NCBI GenBank assembly: GCA_033557465.1
Contig: JAWIIG010000025.1
Span: forward strand, 10,486,501 to 10,550,500
Direction: 5' to 3'
DNA: 64,000 nt
Source of the DNA: Ichthyophis bannanicus
Taxonomy: Eukaryota; Chordata; Amphibia; Gymnophiona; Ichthyophiidae
How positions within the stretch are numbered: position 1 is the first letter of the stretch; every line of letters starts with the position of its first letter. The notes below the pieces were generated by a model. It was not told the DNA's origin and did no database searches. It was given only the letters and a program-made list of their open reading frames with translations. The position numbers and the translations under genes were made by a program. This document shows, in pieces, positions 33,005 through 44,320 of this stretch.

Positions 33005-33155
33005 TTGTCAGAAATCCAGGACTGGCTTAAAATCTCGCTTGTGGATCGGGATACTTGTCCAAGATCCCAAGGGATAGCAGTGGCATTTGAACCCCAACTT
33101 CCCTAGTTCTCAGCCCACTGCTGTAACCATTAGGCTGCTCCTCCACTCTTTGGGA
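33005..33155 (-). mobile_element. tRNA-derived SINE fragment, minus strand
   Basis: The minus strand reads GTGGAGGAGCAGCCTAATGG, nearly the same head as the SINE at 6135-6349, then a degenerate B box (GGGGTTCAAATGCCA) and CTTGGACAAGT. The tail is missing. Confidence 0.6.
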
Positions 33156-33809
33156 GCCATTTACTAAAGATCTTCTGCTATTTTGTGTCTTTATATAGGA
33201 CACAATCCTATCTGCAGACAGCAGCTGTGACAGCAGAATTTAGAGTTGCAACCTTTTATTAATTTGTAAAGAGCATATGTTAATATGGACCCTTTAAAAA
33301 AAAAAAAGTGAAGGCTCAGGAAGCAGTAGAGTATCATTCAGTCCCCTCACCCTTTCACCAGACCCTTGTAATTTTATGGTTACCATGTACTTAACTGCCC
33401 GTGAATTTATTCATAGACACACTAGTATGAAAGTTGTGCCTAGCTTCATGGAAGCTTAATCAATTGTTTTTAAACACAATTTTGTGCATTTGGAAAGCTG
33501 TGCAGTAGGGATGTGCACAGGCAAAAATACAAATTCAGTTTTGGTTTTTGTTTTCCTGATTTCTCTCCCCCCACTCCCAGAGATTTGTGTTTGATTCATT
33601 TTAATTGAACATTTTTGAACATGCAGGAGCATTTTTAATGTGCATTAATTCGTGGGTTGCTGTACCTTAAATCAATAGAGCATGCATTAATGAACAGAAT
33701 GTGTATTAACAAATGCATATTCATACTGTGCAGCTTTTTTTAAATTACATTTTCTCATTTCAATGTTTTTACTTTTTATTTGATATCATGTCTCGTTTTA
33801 TCTCAACAG

Positions 33810-33890
33810 AAGAGGCAGCTGGCAGCACAAAGCTTAACCTTCAACTTGAAAGATAAAATTTTCTGTGAGCTCTTTCCAGAAGTTGTGGAG
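33810..33890 (+). CDS. UBE2J2: UBE2J2 penultimate coding exon
   Basis: UBE2J2 is a tail-anchored ubiquitin-conjugating E2 enzyme of the endoplasmic reticulum that acts in ER-associated degradation. This 81-nt exon, 27 codons in phase 0, is bounded by TTTATCTCAACAG before 33810 and GTAAGT at 33891. It encodes the segment after the catalytic UBC fold (KRQLAAQSL, FCELFPEVVE), which I recognise from vertebrate UBE2J2. The preceding exons carrying the catalytic Cys are not in the window, so the upstream intron is at least 33.8 kb if no exon was missed. The next exon follows after a 627-nt intron. Confidence 0.9.
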
Positions 33891-34517
33891 GTAAGTCGTT
33901 CTTTTAATATGTCTTTTTATATTGCTGCAGACAATAGAAGATAAACAATTTTTTTCCCATCTTGAAAAATTAAAATGCTAAACTGATTAAATTTGTAGTA
34001 TTCAATATAAAAGCTATAACCAAGCACAAAAGCCAAATCAAAGGATATTATCCCTTGTGTGGTCTAACAGGCTCTTCCTTTTTTCTGCTAATGGTATTTT
34101 TTCTAGGACTGATTACAATTCCTCTGCTTCACCAAGAGCCTTCCCTAGTATTGATTATGCTCCCTCTGATGCCAGTGAAGGATACGCTACCCGCCCAGTT
34201 ACCCTGTCTGCATTTCGGAAGATATAGCTCAGCTGTTGGTCATAATCATAACTGTATTTTTATTGGCAACTATTTTTTAATTGATCTATTTCCACCTGTT
34301 CTCTTGCCCTACAGAAGAATTAAGTAGCCTCAGCTTTATAGCATCTGAGGATTTTCACATTCTGAAGGTGCATGTTTAGTTCAGCAGCACTGCAAGTCCA
34401 TTGTCGTGGCATCCTAATGATTAGGTTTCTCTTTTATTTGGAGAAAGCAAAATCCAGTTAGCTTTTCTGCTGATTCTTGAATAAATGCATTGTTGTGTTT
34501 CCCCCCTTCTTAAACAG
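33891..34517 (+). other. UBE2J2: Last intron of UBE2J2
   Basis: Canonical GTAAGT donor at 33891 and TTCTTAAACAG acceptor at 34517, phase 0. No recognisable repeat inside. Confidence 0.85.
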
Positions 34518-34802
34518 GAGATCAAACAAAAGCAAAGAGCACAAGAGGAACTCAACAACAGACCTCAGACTCTTCCCCTTCCAGATGTGGTGCCTGACAC
34601 AGAGGCCCACCATGGTCAGAATGGTGTGGCACTGCTGAATGGGCACGTACCCCTAGCAGTGGCCAATCATGCAGGCCTCCAGCAGGCCAATCGCAACCAT
34701 GGACTCTTAGGAGGTGCTCTAGCGAACTTGTTTGTTATAGTAGGATTTGCAGCCTTTGCCTACACTGTCAAGTATGTGCTGAGAAGCATAGCACAAGAAT
34801 GA
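34518..34802 (+). CDS. UBE2J2: UBE2J2 last coding exon with tail anchor
   Basis: This exon has 94 codons plus TGA (34800-34802). It begins EIKQKQRAQEEL, continues with the cytosolic linker (RPQTLPLPDVVPD, QNGVALLNGH) and ends in the single transmembrane helix ANLFVIVGFAAFAYTVKYV with the short luminal end RSIAQE. The tail is essentially as in other vertebrates, which makes the assignment firm. The hydrophobic helix inserts post-translationally and keeps the E2 domain on the cytosolic face of the ER. The frame is intact with no sign of decay, unlike everything around it. Confidence 0.95.
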   Translation, partial: EIKQKQRAQEELNNRPQTLPLPDVVPDTEAHHGQNGVALLNGHVPLAVANHAGLQQANRNHGLLGGALANLFVIVGFAAFAYTVKYVLRSIAQE

Positions 34803-36745
34803 GGAGCACCCACAGGCAAAGTCCCAGCAAAAATCAGAGACCAAAATTAGCATTAGTTGCAAGAAACAGAAGCCAGAGAAGCAATTAGGACTCTTTGCTA
34901 CTGGATTCTGAACTGTGTTTTGCTGCTTTGATGCAGCATTTAAATACTGGCTGGCTCTTGGTTTATTTTTAAGGGAAAAATTATTAATTGAGAGAGAGTT
35001 GGCAAATGGTTTGGGTTTTGGTAAGGAGAAAATAAATGTCCTTTCCAAGTACCTACAACCATCTGCAATAGTTGGGAGACAGAAGTGTGAGGTGTGATGT
35101 AAAATCCCTCACTCAAGGCATTTAAGTTTTGCTTCTGGTGGGGTGGAGGAGGAGAGTAGCACTTAGGTTTTAAGTAAATAAACTTTTACACAAAAGATCA
35201 GGAAGTTTTTAAAATAGAAAACTTGAAGAATCATTCTCCAAATATTTTGCATACATTTTATTTAGGAAGATAAATTGATTTGTATTGACTCAGCCAGCTG
35301 AAGGAAGTGAGCAAATGTGAGAAACCTTTTGAACAGGGCATCTTGTGCACAGCTACTTCTTTTGCAAGCACATGGACCTTGTCTGTTCCTATCCACACTT
35401 GCAGTTCTTCTTAAGAAGCCAGCATTGTCTTTTCTGGGGTTTCTTTGCTCTAATGTGAGATCTCTGCTGAAGTGCTGTCCATTTTTGTGATTCCTTGGCT
35501 CCGAGGGTTTGATTGCTAGAGCCATGGTATTGCTCTTCACTCAAGCCTTTATCAACAAGAAAATGGGCCAGAGCCAAAAGTCTACTCCCTCTACATCTCT
35601 AGAACATCAGAGCGCTGCTGAAGACAGATACCAAAGCATGAGCCAAACTTCCTAGTCTCTGCTTGTGTGCTATCGGGTTGAACCAAAGCGCCGCATGCTC
35701 AAGGGCTGTCTGTTTTGAAGGACCAGTGGGAAGACCCCCCTTCATGTAAGAGGTGACATGATTACATCATTTGTGCTTGTTGAGAAGTTGCCTATCGTGC
35801 CAGTGGATTATAATGCGTACCTGCCACCCCTGAACGATTTGGTGGCATTTGACGGTTGTTGATGGTGATTGATGCCAGCACACCATAGCTCTGATATTTT
35901 TGTTTATTTTAAATAAAGTCCATAATCTACACTAGAATAATAAATTTAATATCTGGCTGGAGACGTCACTGATGTGTTTTGAAAGGCGATTGATACAAAG
36001 TTGCTGTTTTGTTATCTGACCACAGTATGTCACTGTTGTACAGCTTATTGCAATAATTATTTAGAAAAACTGTTCAAGTGTGAATAGAAGGGCAAGCATA
36101 AGGTCTGTTTCCAACCTGAAATCTGGAATTTGTTTTGTTTCAAAAAAATATAATGCGAGAAAAAGCAGTAAATCCCCACCTTCTCTTTCAATGTCTGGGA
36201 CCTAAGTGGATTTGTCTGTGGCATTTGCAGTAAATGTTGTACCCTTTGACGTTACATAGATGGTTCTTGTCTTATGTTTGATCTCCTCAATTGATGCTGT
36301 ACAAAAGGGAAGGATTCTGTTCTCAAAACAGTGAAAGGGACACTTGCACTTTCTGGTTGTGTAATCCACTAAGCTGGCAGTCGCCCTACTCCCCATCAGA
36401 TTCTTCTATAACAAGTCACCAGTGAAGAAACTGGGCTGGTATATGTGTCTCTGAGACAAAATCAGACTGAATGGTTCTGTCCAGCGTAAGGAGCACCATC
36501 TACAGGGAAGCTACATCATAGGTAGTTGTCTTGTTGCCTGTCTGAGGGTTGCACAGATGATGGCTATGTTGGAAAGTAGGGGGGAGGGGTATTGTGCCAT
36601 TTGCAATCTGATTTTGTCTCCTCCCCCCAAAAAAGAAATAATAAAGAGCTTTTTGTCCCCTCTCTCACAAAGATTGTTCTCATGTAATTGCAGTACTTTT
36701 AATACCCAAAGCTAAAATCTATAGAAATAAAGTGGAGAACAAGTA
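34803..36745 (+). other. UBE2J2: UBE2J2 3' untranslated region (extent uncertain)
   Basis: There is no coding capacity after the stop. AATAAA-type poly(A) signals occur near 35027, 35175, 35911, 36640 and 36724. The last two would give a 3' UTR of about 1.9 kb, and the one near 35911 about 1.1 kb. The chosen end is an estimate. Confidence 0.55.
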
Positions 36746-38460
36746 ATAAAACTACCTTTAAACATTTGGTGTAAACCATCTGAGAGCATTACATTTTTGC
36801 TTTGTGGTCCCAGTGTACATTTTTTTTTGTAAACACTGTTTTGTTACTAAATGGTGATCTCTAAACATTGTGATGTTATTCTTACAGCAGAAGTATGTTC
36901 AGGGTGTGGTCCTCTAAGTAGGCAACTCTTCTAGTGTACTGTGGTAAAAATAGAGTTCAAGCATTTTAAATTGCCTTGTCCACGGAGAATGTATCATAGC
37001 AAGCCTGCATTCCAGGTTATGACAGTGTGAGATTTCAGCTGGTTCCATTGTTAACAGCCTCCTTGTGCCCCCCTCACCTCCACACCCTAAACACACACCA
37101 CAGGTATGTATGCTCAACTAGTCCTGGTTTTATCATGCGTGAGAAAAGCAGGGTTACAAGTTCACATATGCAGTGGGGTAAAAACAGGACTGCATCACCC
37201 TGGTAGTAAAGAATGGTCTACTAGCAACCATCTTCTGCTATCAATATAGCTGATTACTGGTGCTTTATCTGTTTTTTTTTTTAAGGTAAAATATGGAGTC
37301 AATACAACCGAATAGTTCCCTCTTGATTTCTGAAGCTCTCCTCATTTTTTTTGAATTTTATGTTTTATCTGATTCTTAAAACAGATCATCTCACTATGAC
37401 AGCGGTAAATGTTTGAAATCCCCACTTTTGAGCTAGTTTGGGTCAGTATTACATAAGCCACTGGTGTCATTCTGGTATTTAATGGCTTGTGTCTGTTTTA
37501 CTGGTCTGTGGAATTCTGACTCATTACAGAGTAGAGAGAGAGTCAATTTGGAAGGGCCTGTTGCTCCATGCCACTTCTTAATCAATGTTTGTCTGCAGCC
37601 ATTGCATAATCCAACTGTTTTCACTTAGAATCTTGGGTTTTTTCTTTTTTTAAAGTTATCCCCAGTTTCTGCTTTTTCTCACAAATTCAGCTGAAATCTG
37701 CTAAAAGCCATTTTAGCATATTTGGTAGTATGGTAAATTTGGGGTGAGTTGACTTCTGAAGGCCCACAATTTCTTCTCATGTTGTATTGGGTTTAATTTT
37801 TGTATCTTAGAAAAATCCTTGAGGGTGCAGAGCTGAAACGGTAGTAATGCAACGAGACACCTTTTGTGTCTCTCTACCATGGATGTGTAACTATTTGTCA
37901 TAACAGGAAATCATTTCACCTGTTAAGGATACTGGGTTTATTACTCACTAAGGGGGCTAGTTATTGAGCTGTGGCAAAATCTTGGATTTTAATGCAGCCT
38001 AATTTACTGTGGGTATCAAGAACTTCTGGAAACTCAGTACCACAGGTTAGCAACTGCTGTGGTAAAGGAAAAATGCAGCTTGTATTGATCACTGCAGGCT
38101 GCTTTTTATTCTGAGGAGAAAATAATCCCAGTTTTGTGCTAGCATCATCTGTATTTTCTGGCCAAAAGCATTGGGCCTATAATGTGCAACCTGATGCTTC
38201 TGGCTATGTTCTTAAAGGAACTGGTAGTCCCTCCCCTCCCTATTCCTGACTCTACTTCTAACTTTCATTGATGGGCAGGGTTCTTTGAGCAGGAGCAATG
38301 CCTAGTTGCTTTTGCTACGGTCAATGCCAAGTTCAAAATTACACAGTTTGAACTCTACCAGTAGTCCTGTGGTACTACTCCTAAGGTTCAAAGTGCCATA
38401 TGCAAGCAAAAATCCCTTATTGCAGCTTGAACCCTTGTGGTAGGCACCACAAGGCTACTA
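36746..38460. other. Intergenic or 3' flanking sequence of UBE2J2
   Basis: No gene. It contains a short palindromic relic at 37120-37191, listed separately. Confidence 0.45.
37120..37191. repeat. Decayed palindromic MITE relic
   Basis: AGTCCTGGTTTTATCATGCG at one end pairs with GGGTAAAAACAGGACT at the other. The right half (ACAAGTTCACATATGCAGTG onward) resembles the right arm of the split MITE at 44240-44270. It looks like an older, shortened member of that family. Confidence 0.45.
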
Positions 38461-38912
38461 CTAGGGTTGCCAACTGGCTCCAGATGTGCCTGACCAGTTC
38501 AGTCCAGTCCTGGGTTTACCTCAATCTCCAGGAACAAGCAGGAATGAGTCCTCACATATGGGTACGTCGGTACCGACGGAGCCTGCGCGGGAATGCTCCC
38601 CAGCTTCCCAGGATGAAAGCTTTTGGGGCATCCCACAGCACATTCGCGCTGCCTTCCCGCCTTTCCCAACAAACTCTCCTCAGTTCTTCTTTTCCGCGGA
38701 GTCAGCAGGTCATGTTCCTGTCACCGCTGAAGAAGTTCTTTATTTTAATTTATTTCTTTGGTCGCGTGTCTGCCTTCCCCGACGCCGGACCGGTACCGCC
38801 GGTCTTTTCTTAGTTTTTTTTTTTTTTTTTTTTTTTAAAGAAAAGAAATCTTTTTTCCTCACTTGGTGTATTTTCTTCTTAGGCCTCCAGGCCCACAAGA
38901 AAATTTTCCCTT

Positions 38913-40724
38913 ATGGAAAAACCAGCCTCCGGGTTCAAAAAATGCACTAAGTGTAGCGGTACAATTTCTGTCACAGATACCCATGAATGGTGTCTGAAAT
39001 GTTTGGGGCCTGAACACTCCATCCCGGATTGCCAGTCCTGTTCTCTACTGTCTAAACGAGGGTTACAGAACCGGGCAGCCAAGCTCCATGTGCTGTTTCC
39101 CACGGATGCACCGGCGGTGGCATCGACATCTTCCAGGTCCCTCTCCTGATGGGTCTCAGGTAACCAAACATACTTTTAGCAGGTCCTCGAAGGGCAAATC
39201 TCCCTCTAAGCATCGAGATGCCTCCGGGCTTGCCCTTGAGGATCCTGCCCCTGCCAAACAACCCCGACGGGAAGCTCCGGCTTCCAAAGCTCCTCCTATG
39301 GGGTTACAGGTTGACATTGATGGCACGGCCTCGACCGATCACCTGTTAGACTGCTCTGGGGTACTGGCACTATCTCCCAGTACCGACATCCAGGCAGTTG
39401 TGGCGTCCATGGATCACACTGTGCAATCCATGCAGCAGGCTATACTGACTTATCATCAAGGCTGCGATGCCGTCGGTACCACAACAAGCCCCGTTGTCGG
39501 TACCGGTACCAACTTCGATACTGGTACCGGCTGCATCGACATCGGCCAGGATACAGATTCCGGCTCCCTGTCCTGGGCTCTTTCTCGGTACCGATCCAGT
39601 ACCGGGGACACCTGATGTCGGTACCGATCGATACGCCTATCGATCTTTGGAATCGAGCAGACGATACTTCGATTCTTCTGATGATTCTGATTCATCGGAT
39701 GAGTCCCCTGAAGTATCTGTCACCCTTTCTGAGGAGCCTCCTTCTCCAAAAAGGAGAATGTCTCCTCCAGAGGAATTTGTCCTTTCAAGACTTCATCATA
39801 GAAGTAGCTAAAGGACTCTCTATTTCAGTAACCTCTGAAAAGGAACCTAGAGCAAAAAAATTAGATATTTTGGGATACTCTAAGGTTCCCAGAGAGGCAG
39901 TCACCTTGCCAATTCATGAAATTCTTCAAGAACATTTGATTGAATTGTGGGAGACTCCTCTCACCCTTTCTCCTCATTCTCATAGATTGGACACTATGTA
40001 CCGTGTCCCTCCTTCTCCTGGATTTAAAAAAACTCAGCTTCCTCACCACTCCATTGTGGTGCAGTCAGCTATGAAGAGGATAAAGACTACCAAAAGACAC
40101 TCTTCTACTCCTCCAGGAAGAGAATGCAGGACCTTGGATGCTTTTGGTAGGAAAATCTTCCAAGCCAGCATGCTTATTGCCAGAATCAATTCATATAGCC
40201 TTTATATGGGTATGTTTCTGAAGGAGGTTGCAGAAAAGCTGCACAACTTTCTCCCTTTTATTCCAGAGGATAAAAGGGATGAGTTCCTTCTTTGGCTTAA
40301 GCATACTCAAGACATTTCAAAGTTTTCCAACAGGGCAGTCTTTGATTCTTTTGAAGGTGCCAGCAGAGCCTCAGGCATTGCTATAGCTGCTCGTAGAATT
40401 GCTTGGCTCCAGGCTTCTGATCTAGAACCCTGGGTTCAAGATGGTTTAGGAAATCTGCCCTGTACAGGTGAAAATCTCTTTGGCAAAGAGTGGCAAATTA
40501 AAGCCACTCAAATGGATGCACAAAATGCTGCTCTGGATAGACTTTCTAAGTCTACCTCCACTCCGGCCAAGAAAAAATCTTTTAAAAAGTCTTTTTACAA
40601 AAAGGGCAGATTTCCTTCCACTTCTGGTGAACAGTCTTCTACAGGTCGCTTTGCTACTAAGCGTCAGCAACCTAAACAGGCCAGGCCTAAACCTGCAGGG
40701 GCTGCTGCAACCCAGCAGTCCTAA
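38913..40724 (+). pseudogene. DIRS copy C gag, frameshifted
   Basis: Same protein as copy A gag (start MEKPASGFKKCTKC). Small indels shift the frame near 39138, near 39455 and near 39770. The reading ends in TAA at 40722-40724, eight codons before the copy A stop. The conserved central block (LSFQDFIIEVAKGL to RRIAWLQASDLEPW) is open over 39800-40724. Confidence 0.85.
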
Positions 40725-40739
40725 ACCCCTCAGGGTTTT

Positions 40740-42640
40740 TGACTTGATACTAGAGAACTTAACCTTTCTGGCTCTACAACAACCAGAGCCTCTCACCATT
40801 CCAGGAAGGTTAGCTCATTTTGCTCCCAGATGGGAGCAAATCACATCAGAGCAGTGGACCCTCTCTATCATAAGAGAGGGCTACAAACTTCATTTCTCAG
40901 ACCTTCCTCCCTACACCAGGGTGAGACACTTCAATTCTCCCACATCCCTCGACCTTCTGGATCAGGAGGTGACTACCCTTCTGGCCCAGAGAGCCATAGA
41001 AGCAGTTCCGCTTCTTCAACAAGGGTCAGGGTTTTACTCCCCCTATTTTCTCATCCCAAAGAAAACAGGGGGATTCAGACCCATTCTAGATCTCAGAGAA
41101 TTGAACAAATTCCTATGCAAGGAGAAGTTCAAGATGCTTTCTTTAGGCACTCTCCTTCCATACCTACAGAGTCAGGATTGGCTTTGTTCTCTAGATCTCA
41201 AGGATGCGTACACTCATATACTCATCCATCCATCCCACAGAAAATTCCTACGTTTTCTGTTCCAGGGAAAACATTACCAATACAGAGTGCTTCCTTTCGG
41301 TCTAGCCTCTGCTCCAAGAGTGTTCACCAAATGCATGGCAATAGTTGCTGCATTTCTACGCACTCTGGGAATATTTGTCTTCCCATACCTGGACGACTGG
41401 CTCATCCGAGCTCCATCTCAGTCAGAAGCCCAAATTTCCCTGGACCGCACCAGGCGCATTCTGCAGTATCTGGGACTTGTGGTAAACCTCCCAAAGTCTC
41501 AGCTCACCCCTACTCAGTCCCTATAATTCATAGGGGCCTGATTGGACACCACTACTGCAAGAGCCTATCTGCCTCAGGCTCGTTGCCAACGTCTAGTGCA
41601 GTTAGCCTCCCAAATTCAGTCAAAGAGCCACTTAACTGCCCGGGAGATGCTACAACTACTAGGCCACATGGCTTCCACAGTGCATGTGGTGCCCTATGCT
41701 TGCCTACACATGAGAGCAGCTCAATGGACTTTGTCCACCCAGTGGACTCAAGCATCAGGAGCTTTCTCAGACCAAATAGCAACCTCCAAACGTCTCTTTT
41801 GGTCTCTCCAATGGTGGATGTCAACTCAAAATCTGTTGCTAGGGTCCCCCTTCCAACCTGTGTTACCCCAAGCAACCCTCACAACAGATGGGCTCCCCAA
41901 CCTGTTTGGGAGGCATCTACAAGACCTCTCCACACAAGGCACTTGGTCCCCACAGGAGACCTCTCTTCATATCAACCACTTGGAACTGCGAGCAGTGTTC
42001 CTAGCTCTCAAGGTGTTTCATGCCCTCCTCAGCTACAAGACCGTCCTCATTCATACGGACAACCAAGTAGCCATGTTTTACATAAACAAGCAAGGAGGAA
42101 CTGGCTCTCTGTCACTTTGCAACGAAGCTCTAAGATTATGGGCCTGCGCCAGAGAGCATCAAATCCATCTCCTGGCAGTATACCTCCCAGGAATCCAAAA
42201 CTCTTGGGCAGACAGACTCAGTTGAGTTCTGCTTCCACACAAATGGTCCCTGCATATGGATCAGGTACTCAGAATTTTCCAGGAATGGGGAACCCCGGAC
42301 ATAGACTCTTTGCAAGTCCGTGGAATGCCAAACTTCCCCGGTTCTGTTCCAGAATTCCGTGTCAGGGAGCTCTGGCCAAGGATGCCTTCCTCCTTCATTG
42401 GGGTCAGTGCTTCCTGTATGCCTTTCCACCCATTCCTTTGATTCCCAAGACTGTTCATACGTCAGAGGGATCAAGGATCTATGATCCTCATAGCTCCAGG
42501 TTGGCCACGCCAAGTGTGGTACCCTCTACTTCTGCATCTCTCCCAAGCCCCCTCCCTGGACTTGGGAGCTGCTCCAGACCTTCTGTCTCAGGAGGAGGGG
42601 ACTTTGTGGCACCCAAACCCCAAGTCCCTTCACCTCAGAG
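40740..42640 (+). pseudogene. DIRS copy C pol, several stops and frameshifts
   Basis: RT is open up to TAA at 41524-41526, with all catalytic motifs (SLDLKDAYTH, FPYLDDWLI). A second stop is close by at about 41539-41541, then RNase H resumes from 41542 (LLGHMASTVHV, TDNQVAMFYINKQGG) to TGA at 42223-42225. That TGA replaces the CGA found in copy A (DRLSR to DRLS stop). The RNase H start is altered (LTTDGLPNLFGRH against LTTDASLTGWGAH in copy A). The methyltransferase-like part is shifted near 42305 and again near 42450. Confidence 0.85.
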
Positions 42641-42657
42641 CTTGGTTACTGAAGGCC

Positions 42658-43700
42658 TAGACCTTCAAGACTTCAGTCTTTCTCAGCAAGTGAAGGATAT
42701 CCTCCATGCTTCCAGGAAACCTTCCACTAGGCATTCCTATGCTCTTAAGTGGAAAAGATTTTCCATTTGGTGTGCTCAAAAGGGTCTTGTGAATTCCTGT
42801 GATATTCCTGTGAATTCTCTATTGGAATATCTCCTGCATCTTTCCAATGCAGGCCTTGAGACGAATTCAGTAAGGGTCCATTTAAGTGCTATTGCAGCAT
42901 CTCTTAAGCCTATCAATGGACAACCTGTTTCCTCCCATCCTCTTATTGCAAGATTCATGAGAGGCCTAACTTTAACTAAACCTCCCATTCGACCTCCTCC
43001 AGTGGCATGGGACTTGAACTTGGTTCTTGGTCAGCTTATGAAGCCACTTTTTGAACCCTTAGCCACTACCTCCTTGAAATTTCTTTCCTGGAAAGTTATT
43101 TTCCTTATTGCAATCACTTCTGCTCGCCGCATCAGTGAACTGCAGGCCTTAGTGGCTAATCCACCTTATACAAGGTTCCATCATGATAAGGTAGTCCTTA
43201 GGACAAATCCTCACTTTATGCCTAAAGTGGTCTCACCTTTTCATCTTAATCAAGAGGTATATTTACCTGTCTTTTTTCCAGCTCCTCATGCATCCAGTGC
43301 CGAGATTAACCTTCATACTCTAGATTATAAAAGAGCTCTTGCTTTTTACTTACACAGGACACAGCAACATCGAAAGTCTTCCCAGCTTTTTGTTGCTTTT
43401 GATCCTTCTCATTTAGGACTTCCAGTCTCTAAAAGAACACTGTCCAATTGGATTGCTCAGTGTATTTCTTTTGTTTACCAGAGTAAGAACCTTTCTCTGG
43501 AGGGCCATGTAACAGCTCACAATGTGAGGGCCATGGCCACCTCTATGGCTCATCTTCATTTTGTGTCCATCGATCAGATCTGTTGAGCAGCCACCTGGGC
43601 CTCGGTTCATACCTTCACAGCCCATTACTGTTTGGACAAGGACTCCCGCCGGGATGCCTTGTTTGGTCAGGCTGTCCTCAGATACCTGTTCCATTCTTGA
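42658..43700 (+). pseudogene. DIRS copy C tyrosine recombinase, one premature stop
   Basis: Nearly intact: ASRKPSTRHSYALKWKRF, ITSARRISELQAL, TAHNVRAMATSMA. A TGA at 43584-43586 lies where copy A has CGA (ICRAATW), just before the nucleophile Tyr (HYCLDKD). The frame then continues to the normal stop at 43698-43700. A single CpG transition therefore separates this copy from a complete recombinase frame. Confidence 0.87.
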
Positions 43701-43810
43701 ACAACTCCTGCCCTCCTTCCCTGAATGGATGCCTGAGATCCATAGGAAGACGAGGAACCCTCCAGGTTCTCATACCCTTGGGGATCTCCCAGGCATCTCA
43801 GCGAGGGAGT

Positions 43811-43909
43811 CCCCATATGTGAGGACTCATTCCTGCTTGTTCCTGGAGATAGCAGTTACTTACCTGTAACAGGTGATCTCTGGGAACAGCAGGAATTAGT
43901 CCTCGCAAC
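43811..43909. repeat. Internal complementary region of DIRS copy C
   Basis: GTGAGGACTCATTCCTGC and the following bases pair with the 5' terminus at 38525-38560. TTACCTGTAACAGGTGATCT pairs with the 3' terminus at 44140-44175. Confidence 0.8.
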
Positions 43910-44320
43910 CCTCCCACCTCCCCTAGGAATTGTATCTCTCTCTGTCTTTCCTTTCCTCTCTCTCTCTCTATTGTCTCAGCTTTAAACTTGAACTGAGGAG
44001 AGTTGGTTGGGAAAGGCGGGAAGGCAGCGCGAATGCGCTGTGGGATGCCCTAAAAGCTTTCATCCTGGGAAGCTGGGGAGCATTCCCCCGCAGGCTCTGT
44101 CGGTACCGACGTACCCATATGTGAGGACTAATTCCTGCTGTTCCCAGAGATCACCTGTTACAGGTAAGTAACTGTGCTTTGCATGCAGGGATATGTAGTT
44201 CTGATTTCTCCATTGTCCTTCATAAGAAAAGGAAAACTACAAGTCACTGCATGCAGTGGGGTAAACCCAGGACTGGATCAAGCCTGTCGGGCTCATCTGG
44301 AGCCAGTTGGCAACCCTAGT

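Larger units (their letters stand above)
38521..44180 (+). mobile_element. DIRS copy C (subfamily 1), nested in a MITE
   Basis: Full length: 5' end TCAATCTCCAGGAACAAGC, gag ATG at 38913, pol, recombinase, internal complementary region, 3' end GTAACTGTGCTTT. It is very similar to copy A at the nucleotide level, so the two are recent relatives, but all three genes are interrupted. It sits inside the palindromic MITE and there is no target duplication. A few bases of the MITE expected from its symmetry (about CCCACT) are not seen at the junction. Confidence 0.93.
38461..44320. mobile_element. Palindromic MITE-like element, split by DIRS copy C
   Basis: The left arm 38461-38520 (CTAGGGTTGCCAACTGGCTC to TGGGTTTACC) is the reverse complement of 44261-44320 with few differences. 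The inner part continues at 44181 (GCATGCAGGGATATGTAGTT), which also fits the palindrome (GCATGCAGTGACTTGTAG on the opposite arm). Without the DIRS the element is about 200 bp and codes for nothing. A TA duplication around GGGTTGCC...GGCAACCC is possible but not provable here. Non-autonomous DNA transposon is the best class. Confidence 0.75.

Noticed and set aside
40830..43586. 918-codon open frame as a separate gene
   Set aside because: Only its last part is recombinase. The upstream part is the -1 frame of pol and gives Ser/Pro-rich text without domain motifs. Reported as an observation on overlapping frames instead.
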